The notes beneath the pieces were generated by a model. It had not been told where the DNA came from and searched no databases. It saw only the letters and a list, made by a program, of their open reading frames with translations. A stretch of DNA of 64,000 bases from Qipengyuania sp. S6317L1 (GTDB lineage: Bacteria > Pseudomonadota > Alphaproteobacteria > Sphingomonadales > Sphingomonadaceae). Of the stretch, positions 8,680 to 18,996 are shown in pieces. Both the position numbers and the translations under genes were made by a program. Numbering within the stretch: the stretch's first letter is position 1; each line of letters starts with the position of its first letter. The stretch is from positions 248,001 to 312,000 of the forward strand of contig NZ_JALKAJ010000003.1 in the NCBI RefSeq assembly GCF_023015615.1, written 5' to 3'.

Positions 8680-9969
8680 TCAGCGCTTGTCGACCGGAAC
8701 GTAGTCGCGCTGCGTCGGGCCAGTGTAAAGCTGGCGTGGACGGCCGATAACCTGAGCTGGATCGGAGATCATCTCGTTCCATTGTGCCACCCAGCCAACC
8801 GTGCGTGCGAGCGCGAAGAGCGCGGTGAACATGGTGGTCGGGAAGCCGATCGAGCTCAGAATGATACCGGAATAGAAATCGACGTTCGGGAAGAGCTTCT
8901 TCTCTTTGAAGTAGTCGTCGTTAAGCGCGATCTCTTCGAGTTTAAGCGCGGTTTCAAACACAGGATCGGTCGTCTTGAGCGCTTCAAACACTTCGCGAAG
9001 CGTCTTTTGCATCACGGTCGCACGCGGGTCGTAGTTTTTGTAGACCCGGTGACCAAAGCCCATGAGACGGAATGGATCGTTCTTGTCCTTCGCGCGCTCG
9101 ATATAGTGCGGAATGCGATCAGGCGTACCGATTTCCTGCAGCATGTTGAGAGCCGCTTCGTTCGCGCCGCCATGCGCCGGACCCCAAAGACAGGCGATAC
9201 CTGCAGCGATACAGGCAAACGGGTTTGCGCCAGAGGAGCCTGCAAGACGCACGGTTGAAGTCGAGGCGTTCTGTTCGTGGTCGGCGTGGAGGATGAAAAT
9301 GCGGTCCATCGCCTTTTCGATCGCCGGGTGCACTTCGTACTCTTCCGCCGGCACGCCGAAGGTCATGCGAAGGAAGTTGCCGGTGTAAGACAATGAATTA
9401 TCAGGGTAAAGGAAGGGCTGACCAACCGAATACTTATACGCCATAGCAGCGATGGTCGGCATCTTTGCGATCAAGCGGTGCGATGAAATCTTACGGTGCT
9501 CAGGATCGGAGATGTCGGTGCTGTCGTGGTAAAACGCAGACAGCGCACCGACAACGCCGCACATGATTGCCATAGGGTGTGCATCGCGGCGGAAACCCTG
9601 AAGGAAAGTCCGCAGTTGCTCGTGCAGCATGGTGTGGCGGGTAATCGTGTTTTCGAAGTCGCCGAGTTCTTCAGCGCTCGGCAGCTCGCCATTCAGGAGC
9701 AGATAGCTCACTTCCATGAAGCTAGAATGCTCTGCAAGCTGGCCAATCGGGTAGCCGCGGTGGAGCAATACCCCCTCTTGCCCATCGATATAGGTCAGTG
9801 CGCTTTCACAGCTAGCAGTCGACTTATAGCCCGGGTCGAAGGTGAAGGCGCCGGTCGCGCCGTAAAGCTTGCGAATATCAATTACGTCAGGCCCTGTGCT
9901 TCCTTCGAGCACGGGGAATTCGTTTGTCGAACCGCCGAGTCCGAGCGTCGCTTGCTTATCAGCCACCAT
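8680..9969 (-). CDS. gltA: Citrate synthase
   Basis: 429 residues, normal for the type II (hexameric, NADH-sensitive class) bacterial enzyme. It condenses acetyl-CoA and oxaloacetate at the entry of the TCA cycle. Visible motifs: LHADHEQN with the first active-site His, GPAHGGANE with the second, [15 protein letters not shown], and NVDFYSG with the catalytic Asp. A monocistronic arrangement is likely, since a strong terminator follows and gltX ends 46 bases upstream of its start. Confidence 0.97.
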   Translation of the reverse strand: MVADKQATLGLGGSTNEFPVLEGSTGPDVIDIRKLYGATGAFTFDPGYKSTASCESALTYIDGQEGVLLHRGYPIGQLAEHSSFMEVSYLLLNGELPSAEELGDFENTITRHTMLHEQLRTFLQGFRRDAHPMAIMCGVVGALSAFYHDSTDISDPEHRKISSHRLIAKMPTIAAMAYKYSVGQPFLYPDNSLSYTGNFLRMTFGVPAEEYEVHPAIEKAMDRIFILHADHEQNASTSTVRLAGSSGANPFACIAAGIACLWGPAHGGANEAALNMLQEIGTPDRIPHYIERAKDKNDPFRLMGFGHRVYKNYDPRATVMQKTLREVFEALKTTDPVFETALKLEEIALNDDYFKEKKLFPNVDFYSGIILSSIGFPTTMFTALFALARTVGWVAQWNEMISDPAQVIGRPRQLYTGPTQRDYVPVDKR

Positions 9970-10015
9970 GAGTCTCCTAATCAGTCAATATCCTGTCCTT
10001 GTTTCCCCGCGCCGG

Positions 10016-11446
10016 TCACGCTGATTGCGCGTCGATGCGAGCCAAGGATTCGTCCCGTCCCAGCAGGACAAGTACGTCAAAAATTCCAGGCGAGGTTGTC
10101 GTCCCAGTCAGCGCAGCACGAAGCGGCTGCGCAATCTTGCCAAATCCCAGATCCAGGTCCTCGGCGAGCGCCTTCGTAGTGGCTTCGAGAGCCTCCATTG
10201 TCCAGTCATTTTCGCCCGATAATGCGTTGGAAATCAGGCGCAGACGGGCTCTGCCATCATCATCGAGGAATTTTGCCGCCTTTTCGGTCATCTCAAGAGG
10301 CTGTTTTGCGAACAAAAAGCCAGCGCCTTCAGCAAGTTCATCAAGTGTCTTTGCACGAGGTTTGAGGACTGGCATGGCCTTGGCAAGCAGATCCAGATCC
10401 GCTTTTGCTTCGATGCGCTTTGCGACAAGAGGCGCAAGCCGTGCATCATCTGCTTCCCGAATATAATGGCCATTGAGGTTCTCAAGCTTCTTGAGGTCAA
10501 ACCGAGAGGGGCTTTTGCCAACGCCAGCGATATCGAATAGCTCAATCGCCTCTTCGCGCGTAAATTCTTCGCGGTCGCCATGCGCCCAGCCAAGCCGCAG
10601 CAAGTAATTGAACAGGGCTTCTGGAAGGATACCAAATTCATCGCGATACGTCTCGGCACCCAACGCACCGTGACGCTTGGAAAGCTTGCCTCCGTCCTGA
10701 CCGTGGATAAGCGGGACATGTGCATAGACCGGATCAGGCCATCCCCCTTCGATCGCATCCATTGCGCGATAGATCGGAAGCTGGCGAAACGCGTTATTCA
10801 AATGATCATCGCCGCGGATGACGTGGGTGACGCCCATGTCATGGTCGTCGACCACCACCGCGAGCATATAGGTCGGTGTGCCGTCAGCGCGAAGGATGAT
10901 ATAATCGTCAAGCTCTTCGTTCTTAACGGAAACTTCGCCTTGCACCTGATCCGAAATACTCGTCTCACCCTCAGCCGGGGTCTTTAATCGGACGGTGAAG
11001 GGCGCACCTTCGGGAGCCTCGGAAGGATCGCGGTCGCGCCAGCGTCCATCATAGAGAAAAGGCTGTTTGTTGGCGCGTTGTTCGGCGCGCATCTCTTCAA
11101 GTTCTTCGGCGGTCGCAAAGCACTTGTAGGCGTAGCCCGCCTCCAGCAACTGATTGGCGACTTGTGCATGGCGCTCGGCCCGCTTTGATTGAAAAACGGG
11201 TTCGTCGTCAAAATGCAGACCGAGCCAATCGAGGCCGTCAAAGATTGCCTCGATTGCTTCCTGCGTCGAGCGCTTTTTGTCAGTATCTTCGATCCGCAAA
11301 AGCGCTTTGCCACCATAATGACGAGCATAGAGCCAATTGAACAATGCCGTGCGGGCCCCACCAATGTGAAGAAAACCCGTCGGAGAGGGCGCAAAACGCG
11401 TCACAACTTGCATATTGTTTGCCTGGCCGCCTGTTTCGCTGAGCAT
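10016..11446 (-). CDS. gltX: Glutamate-tRNA ligase
   Basis: Class I aminoacyl-tRNA synthetase charging tRNA-Glu. The HIGH signature appears as FLHIGG near residue 23 and KMSKS as KLSKRHG near residue 256. The length of 476 residues is usual. The ATG at 11446 is preceded by AGGAA; an internal ATG at 11413 ([13 protein letters not shown]) matches the N-terminus of many homologues and is an equal candidate. It is divergent from comEC. Confidence 0.95.
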   Translation of the reverse strand: MLSETGGQANNMQVVTRFAPSPTGFLHIGGARTALFNWLYARHYGGKALLRIEDTDKKRSTQEAIEAIFDGLDWLGLHFDDEPVFQSKRAERHAQVANQLLEAGYAYKCFATAEELEEMRAEQRANKQPFLYDGRWRDRDPSEAPEGAPFTVRLKTPAEGETSISDQVQGEVSVKNEELDDYIILRADGTPTYMLAVVVDDHDMGVTHVIRGDDHLNNAFRQLPIYRAMDAIEGGWPDPVYAHVPLIHGQDGGKLSKRHGALGAETYRDEFGILPEALFNYLLRLGWAHGDREEFTREEAIELFDIAGVGKSPSRFDLKKLENLNGHYIREADDARLAPLVAKRIEAKADLDLLAKAMPVLKPRAKTLDELAEGAGFLFAKQPLEMTEKAAKFLDDDGRARLRLISNALSGENDWTMEALEATTKALAEDLDLGFGKIAQPLRAALTGTTTSPGIFDVLVLLGRDESLARIDAQSA

Positions 11447-11517
11447 TGACTACCAATTCCTACCTATTTGTCGCATACTAACGCCAACCAACCCAAACGG
11501 GGGAGGGGCGTTACTGC

Positions 11518-13800
11518 ATGGCCGATGTGCCAACTATTCCAATAGGGGATGATCCTGCGGGCAATTCTGCCAGCGCGGGAAGCACCCCTGCTTCGGTTCG
11601 AGAAAACCCGGAGACGAAGCCTTCAAAGCGCCTCTGGCAAAGGGGCGGCGGCTTGTCCAGCATTTGGCGGACAATTGCCGATAAACTTGAAAGCTTCCTT
11701 GAGCAGGCGCAATTCGATCGGGCGCCATGGCTGGCGGTAATCTTTGCCTGCGGCATTATGACCTGGTTTGGTCTCAAGACCCCGTGGGCATGGGCCGGCG
11801 CGATCGGTGCAAGCCTCATCCTTGGCGGGTTCGCCCTCGCGGCATGGCGCGGTGAGGTGGCGCGTGACCACTTGCGGAATGCAGTGATTGCCAGCGCAAT
11901 TGTTTTTGCAGCAGGCATTTCAGTGGTTTGGCTGCGCTCGGAAATGGTTGGGGAAGAGGCAATAGATCGGCCAGTGGTGGAACGCGTGCAAGGTTACATC
12001 CTTTCTCGCGAAGATCAGCCATCGCAGGACCGGATACGACTTGTCCTTGCGGTGCGCGATGCGACAACCGGGCAAAGCCGGAAAATAAGGGTCAATGTAC
12101 CGCTCGAAAAGGTTGAGCAGGCGCGGACGCAATACGGGACTGTTGATGATGCCAGCGTCCTCACCGAAGGCGCGGTTGTGCGATTGCGGGTGAGGCTTAT
12201 GCCGCCGGCTAGCCCAATGTTGCCCGGCGCATACGACTTTGCGCGCGCGGCTTGGTTCAAGGGGCTGTCGGGAACCGGCAGCGCGATGGGGCAGGTAGAG
12301 GTTCTTGAAGCCGCGCAAAGCGATGGTTTCATCGCGAGGACCCAGCGCTGGTTATCGTCCCACGTCCGAGACAATGTGGGTGCCTCCGCTGGCACAATTG
12401 CTGCTGCTTTTGCGAGCGGCGACCGGGGTGCCATCACCGAGGGCGACCGTGACGCCATGCGCGATGCAGGATTGACCCACCTGCTTGCCATCAGCGGTCT
12501 GCATGTGAGCGCGGTGATTGCAGGGACATATCTGCTCGTCATCAAGCTTCTCGCTCTTTTCCCGGCCCTTGCCCTTCGGATGCGGTTGCCAGTCATGGCG
12601 GCGGGCATGGGGGCTGTTGCCGGGATCGGCTACACGCTGCTTACCGGAGCCCAAGTTCCCACGGTGCGTGCGTGCGCGGCGGCGATGCTGGTACTTCTTG
12701 CCCTAGCGACAGGCAGAGAAGCACTATCGTTACGAATGGTCGCGGCGGCCGCAGTTTTCGTCCTTATGCTTTGGCCTGAGAGCGTCGTTGGTCCCAGTTT
12801 CCAGATGAGCTTCGCCGCTGTGCTTGCGATTGTGGCCTTGCATTCAAGTGAGCCGGTCAAAGCATTCCTTGCGCCTCGAGAAGAGAGCCATCTCGTAAGA
12901 CTTGGGCGTGGAACCGCGATGTTGTTTGTCACTGGGCTGGTGATTGAAATCGCGCTCATGCCGATCGTGCTGTTCCACTTTCACCGCGCAGGCCTCTACG
13001 GTGCAGTAGCGAACGTCCTTGCCATCCCGCTTGTGACTTTCGTCTCGATGCCACTCATTGCATTGGGACTCCTGTTTGATCTGGCGGGTCTGGGCGCGCC
13101 GTTCTGGTGGCTCACTGAGAAGTCGCTCAATCTCCTGCTGGCAATCGCGCATTTCACCTCGGCTCAGCCCGGCGCGGTCAAGCTGATGCCGCAGATGAGT
13201 GGTTTTACTATTGCGCTGTTTGTTGGTGGCGGACTGTGGCTCGCGCTTTGGTCGGGGCGTGCAAGGCTGCTCGGGTTCGTGCCAGCGGCAATCGCTACGG
13301 TTTTGCTTTTGTTGACACCCATCCCCGATGTCCTGATTGGCAGGGAAGGGCGGCATGTCGGCATTACCGTCACCGCCGAGGATGGCTCGCGCCGTTTGCT
13401 TTCCTTGAGGGACAGTCGTTCTTCTTACTCGCGCGACAACCTTCTCGAACTCTCCAGCGTGACAACCGAGCCAATCCCGCTAGTGGAATGGGAAGGTGCG
13501 CGATGTTCGCCTGAGTTTTGCACCATCGCGCTTGAACGCGGTGGCCGCCAATGGTCTCTTCTTCTCGCCCGCAACCGCGAAATGATTGAAGAGCGAGCGT
13601 TAGCCGCAGCTTGCGAGCGGGCAGACATCGTCGTCGCCGACCGTTTCCTGCCCCGCTCTTGCTCGCCGCGCTGGCTCAAGGCCGACCGCCGGTTCCTTCA
13701 ACAAAGTGGGGGGCTCGCTCTCGACCTTGAAAACGAACGCATCACCCAGGTTTCAGCATCGCAGGGAGAGCATGGATGGTGGCGCGCTGGCGAGAGGTAA
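11518..13800 (+). CDS. comEC: ComEC/Rec2 family DNA-uptake channel
   Basis: 760 residues. Inner-membrane channel thought to bring single-stranded DNA into the cell during transformation. The N-terminal region has two or three membrane helices followed by an OB-like DUF4131 domain (about 80-260). The core Competence domain follows at about 270-580, starting with FASGDRGAI and GLTHLLAISGLHVS, which are diagnostic. The C-terminal region (about 600-760) sits where a metallo-beta-lactamase domain is found in many ComEC proteins, but HxHxDH is absent, so the nuclease part is degenerate. A G-rich ribosome site lies about 10 bases before the ATG. Confidence 0.92.
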   Translation: MADVPTIPIGDDPAGNSASAGSTPASVRENPETKPSKRLWQRGGGLSSIWRTIADKLESFLEQAQFDRAPWLAVIFACGIMTWFGLKTPWAWAGAIGASLILGGFALAAWRGEVARDHLRNAVIASAIVFAAGISVVWLRSEMVGEEAIDRPVVERVQGYILSREDQPSQDRIRLVLAVRDATTGQSRKIRVNVPLEKVEQARTQYGTVDDASVLTEGAVVRLRVRLMPPASPMLPGAYDFARAAWFKGLSGTGSAMGQVEVLEAAQSDGFIARTQRWLSSHVRDNVGASAGTIAAAFASGDRGAITEGDRDAMRDAGLTHLLAISGLHVSAVIAGTYLLVIKLLALFPALALRMRLPVMAAGMGAVAGIGYTLLTGAQVPTVRACAAAMLVLLALATGREALSLRMVAAAAVFVLMLWPESVVGPSFQMSFAAVLAIVALHSSEPVKAFLAPREESHLVRLGRGTAMLFVTGLVIEIALMPIVLFHFHRAGLYGAVANVLAIPLVTFVSMPLIALGLLFDLAGLGAPFWWLTEKSLNLLLAIAHFTSAQPGAVKLMPQMSGFTIALFVGGGLWLALWSGRARLLGFVPAAIATVLLLLTPIPDVLIGREGRHVGITVTAEDGSRRLLSLRDSRSSYSRDNLLELSSVTTEPIPLVEWEGARCSPEFCTIALERGGRQWSLLLARNREMIEERALAAACERADIVVADRFLPRSCSPRWLKADRRFLQQSGGLALDLENERITQVSASQGEHGWWRAGER

Positions 13801-13827
13801 GATGAACCGCCCACCGAGCGCGCGCAA

Positions 13828-14529
13828 TCAATGATAACGTCGCAAAAGACCCGCAAGCTTGCCTTGAACCTCGACTTCTTCAGGACCGTAGACTTGCGGA
13901 TCATGGGCCGCATTGGCCGGGTCGAGTCGCACCAGCCCGCCGTCTTTGTGAAGATATTTAAGCGTCGCTTCTTCGCCGCGCACTAGAGCCACCACAATCT
14001 CACCATCACGTGCAGTGTTCGTGCGGCGCACGAGCGCGAAGTCACCGTCGAAAATGCCAGCTTCAATCATCGAGTCGCCGGACACTTCAAGAGCGTAATG
14101 CTCGCCCGGACCAAGCAGGGCCGCTGGCACAGGAAGCGAGCTTTGCCCTTCAAGCGCTTCGATCGGAGCGCCAGCTGCAATCCGGCCGTGGAGCGGGATT
14201 TCGATGACGTCATTCGCAGGCTCAGGCGCCGCTTTGGCAGCAGTGTTTGCCGCAACGACGGTATCGTTCGCCGCACTGGCCACGGCAGGCGCAGCACGCG
14301 GGATAGGCGTCGAATCTTCAGGGTTCCTGATCACTTCCAGTGCGCGTGCCCGATTGGGCAGACGCCGGATAAAGCCACGCTCTTCAAGAGCGGAGATCAA
14401 GCGGTGAACACCCGATTTGCTTTTCAAATCGAGCGCTTCTTTCATTTCTTCAAAACTGGGCGAAATTCCAGTCTCTTCCAGCCGCTGCTGAATAAAACGG
14501 ATCAGTTCGTGTTGCTTTGCCGTTAGCAT
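13828..14529 (-). CDS. lexA: LexA repressor, SOS regulator
   Basis: 233 residues from the ATG giving [10 protein letters not shown], the usual start; an ATG two codons upstream is also in frame. Winged-helix DNA-binding domain at 1-65. A linker of about 40 residues rich in Ala and Pro (70-108) is longer than in Escherichia coli. The self-cleavage site is Ala119-Gly120 (RIAAGAP), with the catalytic dyad Ser153 (GDSM) and Lys191 (TLKYLH). On RecA activation it cleaves itself and frees SOS promoters. Its own promoter carries SOS boxes (14647-14714), so it is autoregulated. Confidence 0.97.
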   Translation of the reverse strand: MLTAKQHELIRFIQQRLEETGISPSFEEMKEALDLKSKSGVHRLISALEERGFIRRLPNRARALEVIRNPEDSTPIPRAAPAVASAANDTVVAANTAAKAAPEPANDVIEIPLHGRIAAGAPIEALEGQSSLPVPAALLGPGEHYALEVSGDSMIEAGIFDGDFALVRRTNTARDGEIVVALVRGEEATLKYLHKDGGLVRLDPANAAHDPQVYGPEEVEVQGKLAGLLRRYH

Positions 14530-14646
14530 GGGCAAACTCCATCAGCCGCACTCTTGCGTGCGAGACACAGCCCCCCTTGAGCCATGACCACACAGTGCCA
14601 AAGGTACGCACCTTGTAGTAGCATGACGCCCCGCACGTATTGAGAA

Positions 14647-14660
14647 GAACAGTGCGGAAC
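14647..14660 (-). promoter_or_regulatory. Second, imperfect SOS-like box
   Basis: On the minus strand GTTC-CGCACT-GTTC: the same half-sites as the main box but with a 6-base spacer instead of 7. It lies 40 bases downstream of the main box in the lexA leader. It may be a weak or decayed LexA site. Confidence 0.4.
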
Positions 14661-14699
14661 ACATGCAATACAGAGCACTAACCGTTCGACCAATATGGT

Positions 14700-14742
14700 G
14701 AACGAATGCGGAACGAATAGGCAACTTGATTCGTCAAGTCAA
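14700..14742 (-). promoter_or_regulatory. lexA promoter with SOS box
   Basis: Minus strand: TTGACT (14737-14742), 17-base spacer, TATTCG (14714-14719). It runs straight into GTTCCGCATTCGTTC (14700-14714), an exact match to the alphaproteobacterial LexA box GTTC-N7-GTTC. The operator overlaps the start point, so LexA would block its own transcription. The leader to the lexA ATG is about 170 bases. No gene is seen in 14530-14755. Confidence 0.8.
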
Positions 14743-14755
14743 GCCGTCGGAAACG

Positions 14756-15961
14756 CTAAAGCCAAGCAAAACCGCCATTTTGGAGGGTGTAGACGGTTAT
14801 TGGCTCCCCTTCGGCCACTTCGCATCCATCGGGTTCACGTTCAGCGAGGCAATTCGCTAGTGCCAGGGAACCCAAGGCGCTGGAATCCTGAGAGGCGGCG
14901 CTCATCACCTTCTCTCCGTCGCTTATTGCACGAACGAATTCGCGCCTCGGGCCGCCAGCGGGGAAGACTTCTCCGGCAATGCGTTGCTGGGGGGAGGGGA
15001 GCGGATTTGCGATCCCCAGCGAAGCGCGTATCAAGGGCAACGCAAAGAGGTAAGCTGTCACAAAACTCGATACCGGATTACCGGGAAGCCCGAGGACGAC
15101 TTGACGGCGGCCACCGATCGCGCGCGTGGCCACCATCAGGGGCTTGCCGGGTTTGATGGCGACTTTCCAGAACGCAATCTCGCAGCCCCATTCGCGAAGC
15201 GCATCTTGCACAAGGTCGTGGTCGCCCACCGATGCGCCGCCGGAGGTGATCAGGATGTCGCAATCCTGTGCATTGGCGAGAGCCTCGGCAAGTGCCCCCA
15301 TATCGTCGGCGACGGGGCCGATACGTTGAGCAGAACCGATGAGTGGCGCCAACATCGCGGCAATCATCGGGCCGTTGCTAGCAGGCATTTGGTCGTCGCG
15401 CACATTCGTTGCATCGCGTGCGAGTTCGTCGCCGCTGTCGAGCACCGCAACTTTTGGGCGCGCAGCAACAGGCAGCACCGCATGACCACCGGCAATCGCG
15501 AGCGCGAGCTGTCCGGGGCCGAGCACTGTGCCCTGGGCGAGCAATTGGTCGCCTTTGCCAAAGTCAAAACCGCGGCGGCGCACGTGACGCCCGGGCTCGG
15601 GTGTCTGTTCGGCGCTCAGCGTGTCGCCATCGCGCGTGGCATTTTCCTGAATCAGGACGCTGTTGGCGCCTTGGGGCATATGCGCGCCGGTAGAGATGCG
15701 CACCGCTTCGCCGTGGGCAATCGCCCCCTCGAACGGCGCGCCAGCGCGGCTTTCTCCGACCAGTTGCCAAGGCCCATTGCCCGCAATCGCATAGCCATCC
15801 ATCGCCGATAGATCAGCAGGGGGCTGCGTGCGGCGTGCGGCGAGGTCATCTGCAAGAACCCGTCCCAGCGCATCCTCGACCGCCACCTCTTCGCGGGGCA
15901 TTTTGGGGGCCAGCGCGAGAAGCTGCGCCTGAGCCTCGGCAAGGTCGAGCCACCCTCCCAT
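14756..15961 (-). CDS. moeA: Molybdopterin molybdenumtransferase
   Basis: 401 residues. Inserts molybdate into adenylated molybdopterin, the last general step of molybdenum cofactor synthesis. Visible: SAMDGYAI near residue 53, the GDEL box, the TSGGASVGDHD nucleotide/Mo site, KPGKP, and LPGNPVSSF. The C-terminal beta domain is complete. It begins directly after the moaC stop, so the two are one transcription unit, probably continuing from trpC. Confidence 0.96.
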   Translation of the reverse strand: MGGWLDLAEAQAQLLALAPKMPREEVAVEDALGRVLADDLAARRTQPPADLSAMDGYAIAGNGPWQLVGESRAGAPFEGAIAHGEAVRISTGAHMPQGANSVLIQENATRDGDTLSAEQTPEPGRHVRRRGFDFGKGDQLLAQGTVLGPGQLALAIAGGHAVLPVAARPKVAVLDSGDELARDATNVRDDQMPASNGPMIAAMLAPLIGSAQRIGPVADDMGALAEALANAQDCDILITSGGASVGDHDLVQDALREWGCEIAFWKVAIKPGKPLMVATRAIGGRRQVVLGLPGNPVSSFVTAYLFALPLIRASLGIANPLPSPQQRIAGEVFPAGGPRREFVRAISDGEKVMSAASQDSSALGSLALANCLAEREPDGCEVAEGEPITVYTLQNGGFAWL

Positions 15962-16435
15962 TTAGCTGTCCGCTTTCCAAATGCCCGATTTGCCGCCGCG
16001 TTTTTCGATCAGGCGCACCTCGCTGATCACCATGCCTTTGTCGATCGCCTTGGCCATATCGTAAATGGTAAGAAGAGCGGTGGAGACCGCCACCATCGCC
16101 TCCATCTCGACCCCGGTTTTACCGGTAAGCGAGGCGCTTGCGGTGGCGCGAATGGCGTCTTCCTGAAAGGTAAAATCCACCGTGACCGCCTCCAGACCCA
16201 GCGGATGGCACAGGGGGATAAGCTCGCCTGTGCGCTTGGCCGCCATAACCGCGGCGATGCGCGCGGTTCCGAGCACGTCGCCCTTCGGAGCGTCGCCTTC
16301 GCGGATGGCGTTCAGTGCCTCCTCGCTCATACTGATTGCGCCAGACGCGATGGCGACACGGTGCGTTTCCGCCTTGCCGCCAACGTCGACCATATGCGCC
16401 GAGCCATCTTCGCCAAGATGGGTGAGCCGGGTCAT
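15962..16435 (-). CDS. moaC: Cyclic pyranopterin monophosphate synthase
   Basis: 157 residues, the usual length. Works after MoaA in the first step of molybdenum cofactor synthesis. Motifs: [27 protein letters not shown] with active-site residues, and [17 protein letters not shown] followed by KAIDKGM, which holds the catalytic Asp and Lys. Zero spacing to moeA. A 160-base gap separates it from trpC. Confidence 0.97.
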   Translation of the reverse strand: MTRLTHLGEDGSAHMVDVGGKAETHRVAIASGAISMSEEALNAIREGDAPKGDVLGTARIAAVMAAKRTGELIPLCHPLGLEAVTVDFTFQEDAIRATASASLTGKTGVEMEAMVAVSTALLTIYDMAKAIDKGMVISEVRLIEKRGGKSGIWKADS

Positions 16436-16457
16436 GCCGCTCTCTCAATGTTGGACA

Positions 16458-16475
16458 TTTGAGACACTTGAGACA
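16458..16475. repeat. Tandem 9-base repeat upstream of moaC
   Basis: TTGAGACAC occurs twice without spacing, and the pair is flanked by GGACA (16452-16456) and TGTCC (16476-16480). It lies in the trpC-moaC gap, 22 bases before the moaC ATG on the minus strand. It could be a regulator site for moaC-moeA; nothing else is seen in the 160-base gap. Confidence 0.35.
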
Positions 16476-16595
16476 CTGTCCTAGAGTCGAAATCAGGTCG
16501 ATGAATAAAGGTGCTATTAATCGGTTTGTTCGATTGATGGAAAGGCACTCGCTTGGTCAAGCCGGCCTTATGCCACAGGTCGCTTTGGTAGGACA

Positions 16596-17384
16596 CTATC
16601 CTTCGATCAGGGCCCGTGTGGCCGCTGCAACGTCGTTTGCGCGCATAAGGCTCTCGCCGACGAGGAAAGTCCGCACCCCGCTTTGCGAAAGGCGTTCGCA
16701 ATCCGCATGGGTCGCAATACCGCTCTCACCCACCAGCAGTGCACCATCAGGACCAAGCGGAGCCAAACGCTCGGTCGTAGCGAGCGAGGTGGTGAAGGTT
16801 TTGAGGTCGCGGTTGTTGACGCCGATGAGAGTGGACTTGAGGTGGGCCTTGGCGCGCTCCATCTCTTCTTCATCGTGCACCTCGACGAGCACATCCATCG
16901 CGTGTTCGGTCGCGGCGGCTTCGATTTCGGCCATTTGCGTATTGTCGAGGGCTGCAACGATAATGAGGATCGCATCGGCGCCGATGGCGCGCGCTTCGAG
17001 GCACTGCCACGGATCGACCATAAAGTCCTTGCGAAGCACCGGGAGATCGCAGGCGTTTCTGGCCTCGACGAGGTAGTCCTCATGCCCCTGGAAATAGGGC
17101 GCATCGGTCAGGACGCTAAGGCACGCCGCTCCCCCTGCTTCATAGGCGCGCGCGTGGTCTGCCGGACGAAAGTCCGGGCGGATGAGGCCTTTGGAAGGGC
17201 TTGCTTTCTTGACCTCTGCGATCAGGGCAAATCCCGTTTCGGCCTTGGCGTGCAACGCCGCCTCGAACCCGCGTGGGGCGGTTTGGTCCTTGGCAGCGGC
17301 CTCTAGCGCGGCGATGGTCGTGACAGCTTTTCGCGCAGCCACTTCCTCGCGTTTGTTCGCGCAGATTTCTTCAAGCTTGTTCAT
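16596..17384 (-). CDS. trpC: Indole-3-glycerol phosphate synthase
   Basis: 262 residues, a single TIM barrel with no fused PRAI domain. Fourth step of tryptophan synthesis. Visible: [11 protein letters not shown] with the catalytic Lys, [19 protein letters not shown], and LVGESGI with the phosphate site. The start overlaps the trpD stop by one base (TGATG), giving coupled translation. Confidence 0.97.
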   Translation of the reverse strand: MNKLEEICANKREEVAARKAVTTIAALEAAAKDQTAPRGFEAALHAKAETGFALIAEVKKASPSKGLIRPDFRPADHARAYEAGGAACLSVLTDAPYFQGHEDYLVEARNACDLPVLRKDFMVDPWQCLEARAIGADAILIIVAALDNTQMAEIEAAATEHAMDVLVEVHDEEEMERAKAHLKSTLIGVNNRDLKTFTTSLATTERLAPLGPDGALLVGESGIATHADCERLSQSGVRTFLVGESLMRANDVAAATRALIEG

Positions 17385-18376
17385 CAGACTGTGAGTTCAA
17401 TCCATTTGGCGAGGAGGGTTTTGGCAGCGCCGCTATCAATCGCTTCGGCAGCAATGTTTGCCCCCTCTTGCCAGTCATCGGTTTTGCCCGCCACCACCAA
17501 AGTGCCTGCCGCGTTCAAAAGCACCGCATCCCGGTAGGCGCTTTTTTCGCCGTCGAGAAGCCGCGTGAGGGCGGCTGCGTTGTACTGCGCGTCATCGCCG
17601 CGGATTGCTTCGAGCGGGGCGTTCGGCACGCCGATAACGCTCGCCTCAACGCGGCGCATGGTGACTTTGCCCTTGTTCACGTCCGCGAGGGTGTTGCCGC
17701 CCGCAAGGCTTAGCTCATCAAGACCCTCATCGCCTGAGACGATAAAGGTGCGGGTTTGATCGAGGCTCGCCTTGGCCTCGGCGTACATCGGCACAAGGTC
17801 GGGGCTGGCAAGGCCGATCAGCTGGGTGCGCACGCCAGCGGGGTTGGTAAGCGGGCCGAGCAGGTTGAAGATCGTGCGCTTGCCAATTTTCTCGCGGATA
17901 GGCGCGATGGGGCCGAGCGCGGGGTGATGAACGCGCGCGAAAAGAAAACCGATGCCGATTTCGTGCAGCGTTTTTTCCGCGCAGCGCACGGCGGCATTTA
18001 AATCAAGTCCAAGGGCCTCCAATGTGTCGGCAGCGCCTGACTTGGAAGAGGCCGCGCGGTTGCCATGCTTGGCGACGGGTACACCACAAGCTGCGACGAC
18101 AAGGCTGACGGCGGTAGAGACATTGAGCGTATGTTGCCCATCTCCGCCCGTCCCGCAGCAATCGACCGCACCGTCGGGCGGGGTGATGCCATTGACGCGC
18201 TCGCGCATTGCCTGAGCCGCGGCGGCGATCTCCACGGCGGTCTCACCGCGTGCAGCCAAGGCGATAAGGAAGGCCTCGATTTCCTCGGTGCTGACTTTCA
18301 GGTCGAGGATATTGGCAAAGACCTCATCAGCCTCGCCGCGGGTGAGGAATGGAGCATCAAGCGGGAGCGAAGTCAT
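17384..18376 (-). CDS. trpD: Anthranilate phosphoribosyltransferase
   Basis: 330 residues. Transfers phosphoribose from PRPP to anthranilate. The motif CGTGGDG (about 73) and the [21 protein letters not shown] region (about 103-123) are diagnostic. It overlaps trpG by four bases (ATGA) upstream and trpC by one base downstream. Confidence 0.97.
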   Translation of the reverse strand: MTSLPLDAPFLTRGEADEVFANILDLKVSTEEIEAFLIALAARGETAVEIAAAAQAMRERVNGITPPDGAVDCCGTGGDGQHTLNVSTAVSLVVAACGVPVAKHGNRAASSKSGAADTLEALGLDLNAAVRCAEKTLHEIGIGFLFARVHHPALGPIAPIREKIGKRTIFNLLGPLTNPAGVRTQLIGLASPDLVPMYAEAKASLDQTRTFIVSGDEGLDELSLAGGNTLADVNKGKVTMRRVEASVIGVPNAPLEAIRGDDAQYNAAALTRLLDGEKSAYRDAVLLNAAGTLVVAGKTDDWQEGANIAAEAIDSGAAKTLLAKWIELTV

Positions 18377-18996
18377 TTTTGCAATTCCTCCGGCTCAATG
18401 CCGCAGATTTTCAGGAAGTTTGCAAGCAGCGCATGCCCATGCTCGGTCGCGATGCTCTCAGGGTGGTATTGCACTGAATGGATCGGCAGGCTCTCATGCC
18501 GGAAGCCCATGACGCTGGGGTGATCTTCTCCCGGCGTCTCTGCATGGGCGTTGGCGATGAGGCAATTGGGCACATCGACCACCTCAAGGCTGTGATAGCG
18601 CGTGGCGGTGTAGGGGGAGGGCAAACCTTCGAAGAGCCCCGTGCCATCATGCGTCACAGGAGATGTCTTGCCATGCATCAACCCGCCGCGCGTGACCGTC
18701 CCTCCAAAATGCTGACCAATCGCCTGGTGGCCAAGGCACACTCCCATGAGCGGCTTACCCGCATCCTCACAGGCGGCAACAAGATCAAGGCTGACGCCAG
18801 CCTCGTTTGGTGTGCAAGGGCCGGGCGAAATGAGAAACCCGCTCGCATTGGTGGCTAACGCTTCGCTCGCGGTGAGCGCATCGTTGCGCTCCACCCGAAT
18901 GTCCGCTCCCAACTCCATCAGATAATGGACAAGGTTGAAGGTGAAGCTGTCGTAATTGTCGATGACCAATATCTGCTTCGTGGGGATTTGGCTCAT
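18373..18996 (-). CDS. trpG: Anthranilate synthase glutaminase subunit
   Basis: 207 residues, class I glutamine amidotransferase. It supplies ammonia to TrpE. Catalytic Cys in [11 protein letters not shown] and His/Glu in [13 protein letters not shown]; the N-terminal [14 protein letters not shown] is typical of TrpG/PabA. It may also serve p-aminobenzoate synthesis, as in other bacteria with a single subunit. It overlaps the iminopeptidase gene by four bases. Confidence 0.96.
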   Translation of the reverse strand: MSQIPTKQILVIDNYDSFTFNLVHYLMELGADIRVERNDALTASEALATNASGFLISPGPCTPNEAGVSLDLVAACEDAGKPLMGVCLGHQAIGQHFGGTVTRGGLMHGKTSPVTHDGTGLFEGLPSPYTATRYHSLEVVDVPNCLIANAHAETPGEDHPSVMGFRHESLPIHSVQYHPESIATEHGHALLANFLKICGIEPEELQK

